DNA of 64,000 nucleotides from Casp-actino8 sp044358015 (lineage in GTDB: Bacteria > Actinomycetota > Acidimicrobiia > Acidimicrobiales > Ilumatobacteraceae). How positions within the stretch are numbered: position 1 is the stretch's first letter; each line of letters opens with the position of its first letter. The notes beneath the pieces are model-generated. The model worked only from the letters and a program-made list of their open reading frames with translations, did no database searches and was not told where the DNA came from. The stretch covers positions 1 through 64,000 of the forward strand of contig JBIKOO010000003.1 in the NCBI GenBank assembly GCA_044358015.1, read 5' to 3'. Of this stretch, positions 17,145-26,309 are shown in pieces. A program made the translations under genes and the position numbers.

Positions 17145-19106
17145 TCACTGTTGCGATTGAATGATGCCGCGTTGTATCGCGGCCAACACTCGATGACCGA
17201 CGCGCTGACTCATTGGTTGGCCAAATCCATCAATGGCTGCTAGTTCTTCGCTTGTCGTCGGGCGTGCTTGCGCGATTCGGCGGAGGACGTCGTCTGAACA
17301 AAAGATCAGTGGGTCAAGATTGGCAACCCGACCAGCATTCGTGCGCCACTGAACTAGTTCGTCGTAAACGTAGTCATGTGGGTCGAACTCTTGGCGGCGC
17401 AACGTTTGGTCGCGCACATAGTCGGCCGAAGGTGGAGCGACAACGACAGCGATGTCAACGCCGTCAACGAAGGGGCTTCGTGTTCTCGAGCGCCCCCTAC
17501 GGGAACGGGCATGTGTAATCGCAAGACGATCGGCGGCACGGGTCATGGCCACATATGCCAAGCGAATTTCTTCAGCGGTTTCGGCAGGGGATTTCGCTGA
17601 TGAGTGTGGAATGAGTCCTTGTTCGCATCCTGCCAAGACGACGTTGTCCCATTCACGTCCCTTGGCTCCGTGGAAGGTCAAAATTTCAACGGTGTCCTGA
17701 TAACGGTCATCTTCAAAGGGACGATTGGTGCGCACCCATGCCAAAAATGTTCGTCCGTCGCCTCCTCCTTCTGCCAAGAATTCGTCAACAGCATCGGCCA
17801 CACGTCGGCGGGCCACGAGATCCTCTTCGGTTTCAAGTGAATCTTCGGCAAGTGGGGCTCGGGCGTCACGCGACCATGTTGAGATTCTGGTTGAACTCGG
17901 AAGGTCGCCGACTTCGCGAGCTGCCCGTTGGATCGGATCAGCGGCAACCGAGCCAACAATGCGAGTTGGAATATCGCGGGATGTCAGTGCATCACGAATG
18001 GGGGCCAGTTGAGCATTGGTGCGTGCGAGAACTGCAAAGTCGCGCCAACGAGATGACGGGGTGCGCCACGATTCAATAATTTGGGCAATTCCGATTGCCT
18101 CGACTTTTTCATCATCAAATCCGTAGATCTGTACAGGTGGTCCGTCGGGTCGCGTGGAAAAGAGTTGTGGCGGTGGTGTCGGAAGACGAGAGAGTGCGCG
18201 CAGTCCGGCTTGGACTACTTGTGGCGTGCAGCGATAGTTCGCTGAAAGTCTGATCACTTCAATGCCAGGAAATCGTTGTTCAAGTGCAGTCAGCACCGAT
18301 GGATCAGCGCCGTTGAATCCATAGATCGATTGTGATGGGTCGCCAACAAGTGTGAGATCGTCACGACCAACTCGCCACTGATCAAGCACTGCGAGTTGTA
18401 ATGGGTTTAAGTCTTGAGCTTCGTCGACAAAGAGATGACGGATTTTCCAATGCACGATGTTGGCGAAGTTGTTGTCATCGCGCATTGCATCAATCGTGAG
18501 AGACAACAAGTCATCGAGATCTATGACGCTACGTTTGCGTTTGAGTAATTGAACATCACTCATCACTTTGGCGACATCGGCCACGGGGGCTAACGAGCGA
18601 CGACCACTTGATTGGATTACCGATGCGTATCTATCGGCGGTGATGTTTCGCGAACGAGCCCAATCAATGTCGGCAGACAAATCGTTGATATTCGCAGTTC
18701 GTTTTGCTCCGATGACTTCGCCGATGAGGCGACGACGATCGGCGACGACGGCCGGGTGGCTTTTCCCTTGTTCATCCCAACGCTGTCGCAACAAGCCGAG
18801 AGCAACTGAGTGGAAAGTTCCCGCGATGATGGTGTCGCGCAATCCGAGGGCTCGGAGGCGTCGGCGTAATTCGTTGGCTGCTTGGCGCGTGAAAGTTAAA
18901 ACGGCAACGTGTGAAGCGTCGGCGGTCTCGGTTAAGCACCGGTATGCCACTCGACGCGTGAGGACGCCCGTTTTGCCAGATCCGGCGCCGGCGATGACTG
19001 CCAAGAGGGGAGCGCCAGATGTAATTGCGGCCTGCTGAGTGGGGTCAAGTCCCTGTAATAGTTCGTTCGTGAGGGCCGTATCAGACACCCCGTCATCGTA
19101 GGGCAT
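17145..19106 (-). CDS. uvrD2: UvrD2-like superfamily 1 DNA helicase with HRDC domain
   Basis: A 653-residue SF1A helicase: Q motif LDPTQQAAI, Walker A AVIAGAGSGKTGVL, motif Ia TFTRQAANELRRRL, Walker B LFVDEAQDLNPLQL, motif III LVGDPSQSIYGFNGA, motif IV LSANYRCTPQVV, motif V ILTFHGAKGREWDNVVL, motif VI RLAYVAMTRAADR. The last ~75 residues form an HRDC domain (RIAQARPTTSEELAAIDGFG), as in mycobacterial UvrD2. It unwinds DNA 3'-5' during repair. ATG 19106 is taken; GTG 19088 is equally possible. Divergent from the PH-domain gene by 24 nt, so the promoters must overlap coding sequence. Confidence 0.92.
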   Translation of the reverse strand: MPYDDGVSDTALTNELLQGLDPTQQAAITSGAPLLAVIAGAGSGKTGVLTRRVAYRCLTETADASHVAVLTFTRQAANELRRRLRALGLRDTIIAGTFHSVALGLLRQRWDEQGKSHPAVVADRRRLIGEVIGAKRTANINDLSADIDWARSRNITADRYASVIQSSGRRSLAPVADVAKVMSDVQLLKRKRSVIDLDDLLSLTIDAMRDDNNFANIVHWKIRHLFVDEAQDLNPLQLAVLDQWRVGRDDLTLVGDPSQSIYGFNGADPSVLTALEQRFPGIEVIRLSANYRCTPQVVQAGLRALSRLPTPPPQLFSTRPDGPPVQIYGFDDEKVEAIGIAQIIESWRTPSSRWRDFAVLARTNAQLAPIRDALTSRDIPTRIVGSVAADPIQRAAREVGDLPSSTRISTWSRDARAPLAEDSLETEEDLVARRRVADAVDEFLAEGGGDGRTFLAWVRTNRPFEDDRYQDTVEILTFHGAKGREWDNVVLAGCEQGLIPHSSAKSPAETAEEIRLAYVAMTRAADRLAITHARSRRGRSRTRSPFVDGVDIAVVVAPPSADYVRDQTLRRQEFDPHDYVYDELVQWRTNAGRVANLDPLIFCSDDVLRRIAQARPTTSEELAAIDGFGQPMSQRVGHRVLAAIQRGIIQSQQ

Positions 19107-19130
19107 GGGTGCCGAACTAAGGTCAGGTGC

Positions 19131-19748
19131 ATGCCTTATCCCGCCAAACTTTTGAATCCTGATGAGTCGGTGGCCCTCGATCTGAATCCGCATTGGTGGT
19201 ACTTCGCCGAGTCGGTGAGTTCTTTTACGGTTTCGGGGATTTTATGGCTGTTTGTGTTTGGTAAATATCAGGACGACCCAAAGCCATTTTTGACCTATCC
19301 AATTGGTGTCATTGCCTTAGGCACTTTGGTGTGGGTGATCGTGCGTTACCTAAAATGGCGGACGACATATTTTGTGATCACGTCAGACCGTTTGATTTAT
19401 CGTCACGGTGTCATCGGCAAAGCCGGAATCGAAATACCGCTCGAACGTGTGAACAACGTGAACTTCAAACAAGGAATCTTTGAGCGCATCATTGGTGCAG
19501 GCGACTTACTCATTGAATCTGGCGGAGAGGACGGTCAACAGCGCTTTACCGATGTTTCGCATCCCGACAAAGTGCAAAATCTCATTCACATGCAAATGGA
19601 AGATAACCAAAAGCGTTCGTTCAGCGTCAACGTGGCAGGTGGCAACGATGTCGCGACTCAACTGGAAAAACTGGAAGGTCTCCGCGACCGCGGTTCAATT
19701 TCGGCTGAAGATTTTGAGTCACAGAAGCGCCGACTCCTCGAGAGTTGA
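19131..19748 (+). CDS. Bacterial PH-domain membrane protein with SHOCT tail
   Basis: A 205-residue protein. Two membrane helices (about 24-44 and 52-70) precede a bPH (YdbS/YdbT type) domain marked by YFVITSDRLIYRHGVIGKAG and EIPLERVNNVNFKQGIFERI. The final ~30 residues (EKLEGLRDRGSISAEDFESQ then KRRLLE) are a SHOCT motif, usually found at the end of membrane or oligomeric proteins. Function unknown; membrane-associated scaffolding is the usual suggestion for the family. GTG/ATG choice: the gene begins at ATG 19131 with little room upstream. Confidence 0.88.
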   Translation: MPYPAKLLNPDESVALDLNPHWWYFAESVSSFTVSGILWLFVFGKYQDDPKPFLTYPIGVIALGTLVWVIVRYLKWRTTYFVITSDRLIYRHGVIGKAGIEIPLERVNNVNFKQGIFERIIGAGDLLIESGGEDGQQRFTDVSHPDKVQNLIHMQMEDNQKRSFSVNVAGGNDVATQLEKLEGLRDRGSISAEDFESQKRRLLES

Positions 19749-20720
19749 TCAGTCTCGGAGGCGGATCCCGACGATGCAGCCGCCAAAGCCACCACCCGTG
19801 ATGCGGGCACCTAGAAAACCTGATTCGCGCAGCATTGAATTGACTGCTTGATCCATGATTGAGTTTGAGGTTTCGTAATCGTTAGCCAAACTTACGTGGC
19901 TTTCGGTCATCAGGCGACCAGCCTCGACGAAATCCTTCTTGGTGAGTGCTTGAGCGAAATCGCGAACACGTTGATTCTCGGATATGACATGTCTCGCTCG
20001 ACGCACGAGGCGATCATCATTGAGGTGTGACAGATTATTCGTCGTTGCTAATCGCAACGGGCCAATGATTGATTCAATCGCGTGACAGTCATTGACGCGA
20101 CCTGCGTACTCGCTGCCCGCAAGAGTGCGTTGCGAGATAAATCGGGTGACAACTTCGATTTCTTCGGGCATTGCGACGTGTTGAACATCAAGCGTGTGGC
20201 AATTGATAAGTGTCGCAGTATTGGTTCGTCCGACCGCGATGCACAGTTGGTCCATGATTCCGCAGGGGACACCCGAGGCAATATGTTCAGCGCGTTGGCA
20301 GAGTAAGGCAAGATCAGTTTCTGACATTGCAATCTCGGTTATAGAAATGACGATTCGCGCGATCGCTATTTCGAGGGCAGCACTTGACGACAAACCTGAT
20401 CCAATTGGAATTGTGGTGTCAATTTCACCAGTGAAGCCAGGAATCTCATAACCAAGTTTGTTGAAGTCGTATAAGACGCCCGCCACATAGCGTCCCCACG
20501 GTGGTGTTATTGAACGTGGGTCAACAACTGGCAGCTCAATTGAGACCGGTTCCGCTTCATGATGCGAGACAAGATTCCAGACGCGACTTGTGTTTGCTTG
20601 ACCGATCACGGTGGTGCGTGCATCAAGCGTCATCGGCATCACGAGGCCGCCGGTGTAGTCGGTGTGATCGCCAATCAGATTGACGCGACCCGGTGCTGAA
20701 ACGTTGAGTGTTTCGTTCAC
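19749..20720 (-). CDS. galK: Galactokinase (GHMP kinase family)
   Basis: A 323-residue GHMP kinase. Motif 1 is SAPGRVNLIGDHTDYTGG, the galactokinase signature; motif 2, the phosphate loop, is PIGSGLSSSAALEIA; motif 3 is GARITGGGFGGCIVGI at the C-terminus. It phosphorylates galactose C1 in the Leloir pathway. It is shorter than typical GalK (about 360-390 aa), with loss in surface regions rather than motifs. Its start overlaps the stop of the LLM oxidoreductase by 4 nt; no galT or galE is nearby, so another sugar substrate remains possible. Confidence 0.88.
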   Translation of the reverse strand: MNETLNVSAPGRVNLIGDHTDYTGGLVMPMTLDARTTVIGQANTSRVWNLVSHHEAEPVSIELPVVDPRSITPPWGRYVAGVLYDFNKLGYEIPGFTGEIDTTIPIGSGLSSSAALEIAIARIVISITEIAMSETDLALLCQRAEHIASGVPCGIMDQLCIAVGRTNTATLINCHTLDVQHVAMPEEIEVVTRFISQRTLAGSEYAGRVNDCHAIESIIGPLRLATTNNLSHLNDDRLVRRARHVISENQRVRDFAQALTKKDFVEAGRLMTESHVSLANDYETSNSIMDQAVNSMLRESGFLGARITGGGFGGCIVGIRLRD

Positions 20721-21637
20721 GCCAACTTCAGGGTCTTGCTGAAGCGCTCAACCGATTCCATGTCAAATGGTGCACGAAGCGCCAAGTTGATTTGCTCGGC
20801 ACCAGCAGCGACATATTGACCGATGCGATCAATGACCTGTTCGTCGCTGCCAGTTAACACGCCAGGTCGTACACCTTCGGCAAGCATGCCAAATTGTGAT
20901 TGCAAACTTTCTTCGGTCCAGGCGATGCCAACATTGACCGTACGCTTCACTTCTTTTGGATCGCGGCCGATTGATTCGCAATGCTGAGTGAGAACCGAAC
21001 TTTTGTGGGCGAAAGCTTCAGGTGAAACAAACGGAACATTCCATCCGTCGGCGTATTTGGCGGTGATGTTCAGCGTTCGTTTTTCTCCACCGCCACCAAC
21101 CCAAATCGGAATCTTCTTTTGAATGGGGCGAGGTTCGTTGCGAGCGTTGGTGAGTTTGAACCATTCGCCTGAAAAGTTGGTGACCTCGTCGTGCAGTAAG
21201 CCGCGAACGCATTGCGCCGCTTCTTCAAGTTGATCCATACGAGTTTTGACTCCGGGGAATGGAATGCCGTAGGCCTCGTATTCAACTTGTGCCCAACCTG
21301 CGCCAAGACCCATGTCGGCGCGTCCGCCCGAAATGTGATCAATCGCAGTAATCATTTTGGCGAGTACTGAAGGGTGGCGATAGCCAACTGAGTACACCAA
21401 TGAACCGACGCGGACCCGACTGGTTTCGGCCGCCAATGCCGCGTGCATCGCCACGGCTTCAAAACAGGCTGCATCGTCGGGCTTGCCAGTTGCGCCATAG
21501 AAGTGATCCCAAATTGAGATCCAATCAAAGCCAAGGTCTTCGATCTTGCGCCAGGCTGGACGGAGAACGTCGTACGTGGTGTGTTGTAATCCGGTGTGAA
21601 CGCCAAAGCGCATGTGCGGGAACATTCCAGAAGTCAT
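20717..21637 (-). CDS. LLM-class F420-dependent oxidoreductase
   Basis: A 306-residue TIM-barrel of the luciferase-like monooxygenase superfamily: MRFGVHTGLQHTTYDVLRPA, FDWISIWDHFYG, the conserved RVRVGSLVYSVGYRHPSVLA, GRADMGLGAGWAQVEYEAYG and PIWVGGGGEKRTLNI. These segments match actinobacterial F420-dependent members. It would reduce or oxidise an unknown substrate using F420H2 or flavin. ATG 21637 is chosen; the reading frame stays open to 21814 but that extension is not protein-like and crosses the start region of the divergent hydrolase gene. Coupled to galK by a 4-nt overlap. Confidence 0.87.
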   Translation of the reverse strand: MTSGMFPHMRFGVHTGLQHTTYDVLRPAWRKIEDLGFDWISIWDHFYGATGKPDDAACFEAVAMHAALAAETSRVRVGSLVYSVGYRHPSVLAKMITAIDHISGGRADMGLGAGWAQVEYEAYGIPFPGVKTRMDQLEEAAQCVRGLLHDEVTNFSGEWFKLTNARNEPRPIQKKIPIWVGGGGEKRTLNITAKYADGWNVPFVSPEAFAHKSSVLTQHCESIGRDPKEVKRTVNVGIAWTEESLQSQFGMLAEGVRPGVLTGSDEQVIDRIGQYVAAGAEQINLALRAPFDMESVERFSKTLKLA

Positions 21638-21680
21638 ACGCCAACGGTAGTCGTTGTGATGATGGTGGCAAGGTGACGAG

Positions 21681-22610
21681 ATGGCTATTGTCGCGGGCAT
21701 GGCACAAGCGCACATTCCGGCAAACGTTGGGCCGATCACCCTTGAATACGAAACCATGGGGAAGGCGACCGACCCAGCAGTTTTGTTAATCATGGGTTTT
21801 GGCGCCCAGCTCATTAACTGGTCAGATCAGTTTTGTCAGATGTTGGTCGATCAAGGTTTTTATGTGATTCGTTTTGATAATCGCGACTGCGGGCTCTCCA
21901 CCAAACTTGATGGCGTGGTTGTTGATCCGAACGCAGTCGTTGCGGCGGCATTGAGTGGTCAAGAACTACCACCAGTTCCGTACACCTTGTCTGATATGGC
22001 GCAGGACGCAATTGAACTGCTGAATCATCTCAATATTGATACGGCCCACATTTTGGGTGCATCAATGGGCGGCATGATTGCGCAAACTCTGGTGATTGAA
22101 CACCCCGAGAGGGCTCAATCGTTGATTTCGTTGTTTTCGGTAACGGGCGAATTTGAGTTTGGGGCACCGACTGCTGAAGCAGCGGATGTCTTGCTGGGGC
22201 CGCCGCCCACCGAACGCCAGGCCTACATCGACGCGAGTCCGAAGTATCGCGTGTGGCAATCGAAGCGTTACTTCGATGAAGCGGCCGTGAAACGTGAAGC
22301 GGCGCGGGCTTTTGACCGATCTTTTTATCCCGAAGGGTCAAGTCGCCAATTGGCGGCAATCTATGCCAGTGGGTCTCGAGCAGAACAATTACAAAAACTG
22401 CAGACCCCGACCTTGGTGATACACGGCGAAGACGACACGTTGCTGCCGCCCGATGGTGGTAAGCGAACCGCTGAACTAGTGCCTGGATCGACGTTCTTGT
22501 TCGTGGCTGATATGGGTCATGATCTTCCCGAACCTCTCTTGCCACTGGTGACCGGTGCCATGACGGCGCATATGAAACTTGCCGAATGGCAGCGCGCCAC
22601 TGGACACTGA
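21681..22610 (+). CDS. Alpha/beta hydrolase
   Basis: A 309-residue alpha/beta hydrolase. Visible: oxyanion segment LLIMGFGAQLINW, FDNRDCGLSTK, nucleophile elbow HILGASMGGMIAQ, acid residue in TLVIHGEDDTLLPPDG, and catalytic His in VADMGHDLPEPL. Substrate unknown. The start ATG 21681 has AAGGTG upstream; ATG 21699 (MAQAHIPANVG) is an alternative. It heads a compact plus-strand series that continues to 25836. Confidence 0.88.
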   Translation: MAIVAGMAQAHIPANVGPITLEYETMGKATDPAVLLIMGFGAQLINWSDQFCQMLVDQGFYVIRFDNRDCGLSTKLDGVVVDPNAVVAAALSGQELPPVPYTLSDMAQDAIELLNHLNIDTAHILGASMGGMIAQTLVIEHPERAQSLISLFSVTGEFEFGAPTAEAADVLLGPPPTERQAYIDASPKYRVWQSKRYFDEAAVKREAARAFDRSFYPEGSSRQLAAIYASGSRAEQLQKLQTPTLVIHGEDDTLLPPDGGKRTAELVPGSTFLFVADMGHDLPEPLLPLVTGAMTAHMKLAEWQRATGH

Positions 22611-22623
22611 ATACGATGAAGGA

Positions 22624-23781
22624 ATGACTGGTCCACTCACAGGTTTTCGTATCGTAGAAATTGCTGGCATCGGGCCTGGCCCCTTTGCCGCCATGATGTT
22701 GTCCGACATGGGCGCTGAGGTCATTCGCGTCGAGCGGGCACAGGCAGTTCGTGGTCCGGCCCCAGAGGGTCCAGCATTTGACATCTTGCAACGTGGTCGC
22801 CAAAACATTGCGATCGATCTCAAGAACCCCGAAGGCGTTGAGACTCTGCTCAAGCTTGTCGAATCAGCCGACGCATTGCTTGAAGGTTTCCGACCGGGCG
22901 TCATGGAGCGTCTCGGTATTGGACCCGATGTGTGTTTGGCACGAAATCCGAAATTGGTTTTTGGTCGTATGACCGGTTGGGGTCAAACAGGAATGTACGC
23001 ACAGGCTGCTGGGCACGACATCAACTACATCTCGCTCGCTGGCGCTTTGGCTCACTTTGGTCGTGCGGGCGAAGGACCAGTACCTCCTATGAACATGGTC
23101 GGAGACTTTGGTGGAGGTGGAATGTTCTTAGCATTTGGTGTGGTATGTGCATTGCTTGAAGCGAGCAAGAGCAATAAGGGTCAAGTAGTCGACGCCGCAA
23201 TGGTTGACGGCACTTCTGTATTGATGACGATGTTCTGGGCCTTCTCACAAATGGGCGCACATGATGAAAACGCTCGCGGAACCAACTTGCTCGACACTGG
23301 TGCGCACTTCTACGACGCCTACGAATGCAAAGATGGTAAGTACATCTCGATTGGTTCAATCGAGACGCAGTTCTATGCGCAGTTGTTACAACTCACCGGA
23401 CTTGATTCCGATCCTGAGTTCGCTAAGCAAATGGATAAGTCGCAGTGGCCGCACTTGAAGAAGCGCATTGCCGAAGTCTTCAAGTCAAAGACTCGCGACG
23501 AATGGTGCGCCATTATGGAAACCACCGATGTTTGTTTTGCTCCCGTGTTGACAATGAGCGAGGCTGCTGCGCACCCGCACAACGTTGAGCGCAACATGAT
23601 CATTGATATCGCTGGCACAAAGCAGCCTGCTCCAGCACCTCGCTTCTCTCGCACGGTGCCGTCGGTGTCGCGACCACCTGCGCATCCCGGTCAACACTCA
23701 CGAGAAATTCTCGAAGGTTGGGGCTTTGGCTCAAGTGAAATTGAAAAGTTGTTGGCTTCAGGAGCGGTTGTTGACGCGTGA
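22624..23781 (+). CDS. mcr: CaiB/BaiF family, alpha-methylacyl-CoA racemase-like
   Basis: A 385-residue class III CoA-transferase fold protein. GPLTGFRIVEIAGIGPGPFA and MLSDMGAEVIRVER form the CoA-binding N-terminus. The catalytic His and Asp of MCR-type racemases are visible in AAGHDINYISLAGAL and MNMVGDFGGGGM. It would interconvert (R)- and (S)-2-methylacyl-CoAs, needed for beta-oxidation of branched fatty acids and sterol side chains. ATG 22624 follows GAAGGA closely. Its stop overlaps the PIG-L start by 4 nt. Confidence 0.92.
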   Translation: MTGPLTGFRIVEIAGIGPGPFAAMMLSDMGAEVIRVERAQAVRGPAPEGPAFDILQRGRQNIAIDLKNPEGVETLLKLVESADALLEGFRPGVMERLGIGPDVCLARNPKLVFGRMTGWGQTGMYAQAAGHDINYISLAGALAHFGRAGEGPVPPMNMVGDFGGGGMFLAFGVVCALLEASKSNKGQVVDAAMVDGTSVLMTMFWAFSQMGAHDENARGTNLLDTGAHFYDAYECKDGKYISIGSIETQFYAQLLQLTGLDSDPEFAKQMDKSQWPHLKKRIAEVFKSKTRDEWCAIMETTDVCFAPVLTMSEAAAHPHNVERNMIIDIAGTKQPAPAPRFSRTVPSVSRPPAHPGQHSREILEGWGFGSSEIEKLLASGAVVDA

Positions 23782-24563
23782 GCACACTTGTTTGTTTTCA
23801 TGCCCATCCAGACGATGAATCAATAGCAACGGGCGGTTCAATCGCTCGCGCTGCTGCTGAGGGCCATCGAGTTGTCTTAGTGATGGGCACCGATGGTCGG
23901 CATGGCGAAACGCCAGATGATCTTGCCGAAGGTGAAGCACTACACGATCGTCGTATGGCAGAAACAGAGCGCTCGGCCCAAGTGCTGGGTGTCAAAAAGG
24001 TGTATTGGTTGGGCTATCACGACAGTGGAATGACTGGCTGGCCGCAAAACAAAGAGCCGAATTCATTTATTGCTGCCGATGTTGAGATTGCGGCTCAGGC
24101 GTTAGCCAAGATTTTGCACGACGAACAAGCCGATGTGTTCACTTGCTACGACTGGCATGGTGGCTATGGTCATCCCGATCACGTTCAAGTGCATCGCGTT
24201 GGTCATCGTGCGGCCGATATTGCAATTGGCAATGGACAAAACATTCGCGTGCTTGAATCAACGATGAACCGTACGCGCATTGCGCAGTTGATGGAGCAAA
24301 TGGGTGGCGGAGACTTTGATCCAGAGGCGCCGGCTGATGATGGCAATCCTTTTGGAACGCTCCAAGATGACATCACCATGGCTGTTGACGTGAGTGAGTT
24401 CGTTCAGGTGAAGCGTGCATCGATTATGTGTCACGCGAGCCAAGTCACCGACAGCAGCATGTTTTTGCAGATGCCTCCAGACATATTTGCGGTTGCCTTC
24501 GGCGAAGAGTTCTTCATTGAAGTTGGTCAGCCTGGCGGTGCGCCGAGGGGCTGGTTCATGTGA
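23778..24563 (+). CDS. PIG-L family zinc deacetylase (MshB/Mca-like)
   Basis: A 261-residue zinc hydrolase of the LmbE/PIG-L family. Zinc site residues lie in FHAHPDDESIATGG (His, Asp) near residue 10 and in YGHPDHVQVHRVGH (His) near residue 130; WLGYHDSGM is characteristic of the mycothiol enzymes MshB and Mca. In an actinobacterium this suggests deacetylation of GlcNAc-Ins or cleavage of mycothiol conjugates, but which one is not decided by sequence. GTG 23778 overlaps the racemase stop by 4 nt; the downstream phosphatase start overlaps its stop by 4 nt. Confidence 0.88.
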   Translation: MSTLVCFHAHPDDESIATGGSIARAAAEGHRVVLVMGTDGRHGETPDDLAEGEALHDRRMAETERSAQVLGVKKVYWLGYHDSGMTGWPQNKEPNSFIAADVEIAAQALAKILHDEQADVFTCYDWHGGYGHPDHVQVHRVGHRAADIAIGNGQNIRVLESTMNRTRIAQLMEQMGGGDFDPEAPADDGNPFGTLQDDITMAVDVSEFVQVKRASIMCHASQVTDSSMFLQMPPDIFAVAFGEEFFIEVGQPGGAPRGWFM

Positions 24564-25117
24564 GTCGCGTCTACATGGTGCGACATGGGCGCGCCGCTGC
24601 TGGTTGGGATACCGATGTCGACCCTGGTCTAGATGAGATCGGTCGTGAGCAAGCCTCGGCTACTGCACAACGATTGGCACTGTTGTCGCGCATGGCATTG
24701 GTGTCAAGCCCCATGAAGCGGTGTCAAGAAACAGCAGGCTTTTTGGCCAACCTTTGGGACCACGCGGCAGTGACTGTTGAGCCGTTGGTGACCGAAATTC
24801 CTTCGCCCGCTGGATATGAGTTGGGCGAACGCATCGAATGGCTACGGGCAGCAATGGCCGGCACCTGGGGTGAACTTGGTGCGCCGTATACCGATTTTCG
24901 CGATGATGTCGTGCGCTATGTGGCCCAATGCCCAACCGACACGGTGATTTTCAGTCACTTCATTGCGATCAATGCGGTGATTGGTTCATGCCTTGGCGAC
25001 GACCGTTTGGTGATTGACAGTTTGGACAATGCTTCAGTAACAGTTTTTGAAACTGGTGGTGAGGGTGGCTTACGACTCATCGAGCGTGGCAACCAAGCCG
25101 ACACTCTGATCCGTTGA
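24560..25117 (+). CDS. Histidine phosphatase family protein
   Basis: A 185-residue phosphoglycerate-mutase-like phosphatase: RHG triad in YMVRHGRAAAG, second Arg in LVSSPMKRCQETA, and catalytic His in VIFSHFIAINAVIGS. Substrate unknown; small members act on sugar phosphates, cofactors or protein phospho-His. GTG 24560 overlaps the PIG-L stop. Third gene of an overlapping set with racemase and deacetylase. Confidence 0.88.
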   Translation: MSRVYMVRHGRAAAGWDTDVDPGLDEIGREQASATAQRLALLSRMALVSSPMKRCQETAGFLANLWDHAAVTVEPLVTEIPSPAGYELGERIEWLRAAMAGTWGELGAPYTDFRDDVVRYVAQCPTDTVIFSHFIAINAVIGSCLGDDRLVIDSLDNASVTVFETGGEGGLRLIERGNQADTLIR

Positions 25118-25134
25118 TCGGGCAGACTGTAGAT

Positions 25135-25836
25135 ATGCGTCAATTGATTCGTCTAGGTTTGGCTCTCGGAGTGCTGACCACACTTGTTGCCTGTGGTGGC
25201 GGAGCTGGGTCGAGCGACACGCTCGCGCCGTTGCCGACGACAGCAACGACGACTCCCGAGACAACGTTGGCCCCGATGACAACGTCGGTTGCTCCCGAGA
25301 GCACGACAACAAGTTCGACAAGTTCAACTTCAACAACAGTTTCGCCAGCCGAACAATTGGTGTTGCGTGAAGATGGACTAGGCGACGTTTTGTTTGGCGT
25401 CGATGCTGATCAAATGATCACATATGTCACTCAACTTTTGGGTAAGCCCGATTCTGATTCGGGATATATCGGACCAGTTTCTGAATTTGGATCCTGTCCC
25501 GGAACGCAAGTACGCGGTGTGCGTTGGGGCGACTTGTTGTTGATGTTTGGCGATGAGAGCGAAGTGGCTCAAGGTCGAACACATTTCTATTCGTGGACCT
25601 ACGGGCCAGTGCAAGGAATCGCTCCGGTGCCCATGGGTCCGGTCACCGATGGCGACATCACCTTGGGCTCTACAGTTGAAGAAATTTTGAAGGTGTACCC
25701 GACGGCCGAGATCTTTAACGATGACATTTTGGGAATGGGTTTTGAGATCAACCGCACTTTGACGGGAACGCTGAGTAATGACTCGGCGAGCGGTGTTGTG
25801 GTGTCCATGACCGGTGGCGTCGCCTGTGCGACCTGA
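25135..25836 (+). CDS. Lipoprotein, unknown function
   Basis: A 233-residue lipoprotein: MRQLIRLGLALGVLTTLVACGGG contains signal peptide and lipobox LVAC (shown here as MRQLIRLGLALGVL then TTLVAC). A Ser/Thr/Pro-rich linker follows (residues ~24-75), then a folded domain with VLREDGLGDVLFGVDAD and two Cys (GSCPGTQVRGVRW; GVACAT at the end), possibly a disulfide. No recognised domain. ATG 25135 is chosen to begin at the signal peptide. Confidence 0.75.
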   Translation: MRQLIRLGLALGVLTTLVACGGGAGSSDTLAPLPTTATTTPETTLAPMTTSVAPESTTTSSTSSTSTTVSPAEQLVLREDGLGDVLFGVDADQMITYVTQLLGKPDSDSGYIGPVSEFGSCPGTQVRGVRWGDLLLMFGDESEVAQGRTHFYSWTYGPVQGIAPVPMGPVTDGDITLGSTVEEILKVYPTAEIFNDDILGMGFEINRTLTGTLSNDSASGVVVSMTGGVACAT

Positions 25837-25863
25837 GGTCTGAGCAACTAGGGTCAATGAGGC

Positions 25864-26241
25864 ATGAATGCTTTGATGTTGGTTGATCTTCACCAGTCGT
25901 GGGCTTGGTTCGTCATCATTTCGAACGGCTTGGCTGGTTTGTGGTCCTTGGGTGCACACAAGATTGAGTCGCTGCGCACTCGAGCATTGTGGTGGTTTAC
26001 GTTGCTTGCCGAACTGACCATGTTTGTTCAGGTTATTCTGGGCGTGATTTTGGTGAACAAATACAAGCTCGAGTTTCCGGAGTTTCATGCGTTCTACGGA
26101 TTCGTCGGCATCATTGCGATCGCGATCATCTACTCGTACCGCAATCAGATGAAGCACAAGTTGTACTTGTTGTACGGCTGCGGCGGACTGTTTGTAATGG
26201 GCCTCGGGATCCGCGCCCTCCTCGTCGGCCAAGTCTCCTAA
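25864..26241 (+). CDS. Four-helix membrane protein, unknown function
   Basis: A 125-residue hydrophobic protein with four predicted membrane helices (about 13-30, 42-65, 74-92, 101-119) and few polar residues between; His residues occur in HQSWAWFVI and FPEFHAFYG. It resembles small actinobacterial membrane proteins of unknown role, and I cannot assign a family. It ends just upstream of a long hairpin. Confidence 0.75.
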   Translation: MNALMLVDLHQSWAWFVIISNGLAGLWSLGAHKIESLRTRALWWFTLLAELTMFVQVILGVILVNKYKLEFPEFHAFYGFVGIIAIAIIYSYRNQMKHKLYLLYGCGGLFVMGLGIRALLVGQVS

Positions 26242-26246
26242 TTCCG

Positions 26247-26295
26247 CCACTTTGGAGTTTGCCTGCCGCTAGGCGGCAGCCAAACTCCAAAGTGG
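26247..26295. terminator. Long hairpin between convergent genes
   Basis: A 15-bp perfect outer stem (CCACTTTGGAGTTTG at 26247-26261 with CAAACTCCAAAGTGG at 26281-26295) encloses a 7-bp inner stem (CTGCCGC/GCGGCAG) with loop TAG. It separates the membrane-protein gene and pckG, which converge. No clear T-run follows on either side, so it is a likely but atypical terminator. Confidence 0.65.
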
Positions 26296-26309
26296 GTGAA
26301 AAGCGACAG

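Noticed and set aside
25378..26250. Minus-strand open frame of 290 codons
   Set aside because: It lies wholly opposite the lipoprotein and four-helix membrane protein genes, has low-complexity, Gln/His-rich composition and no domain; the plus-strand genes have signal peptide, helices and good starts.
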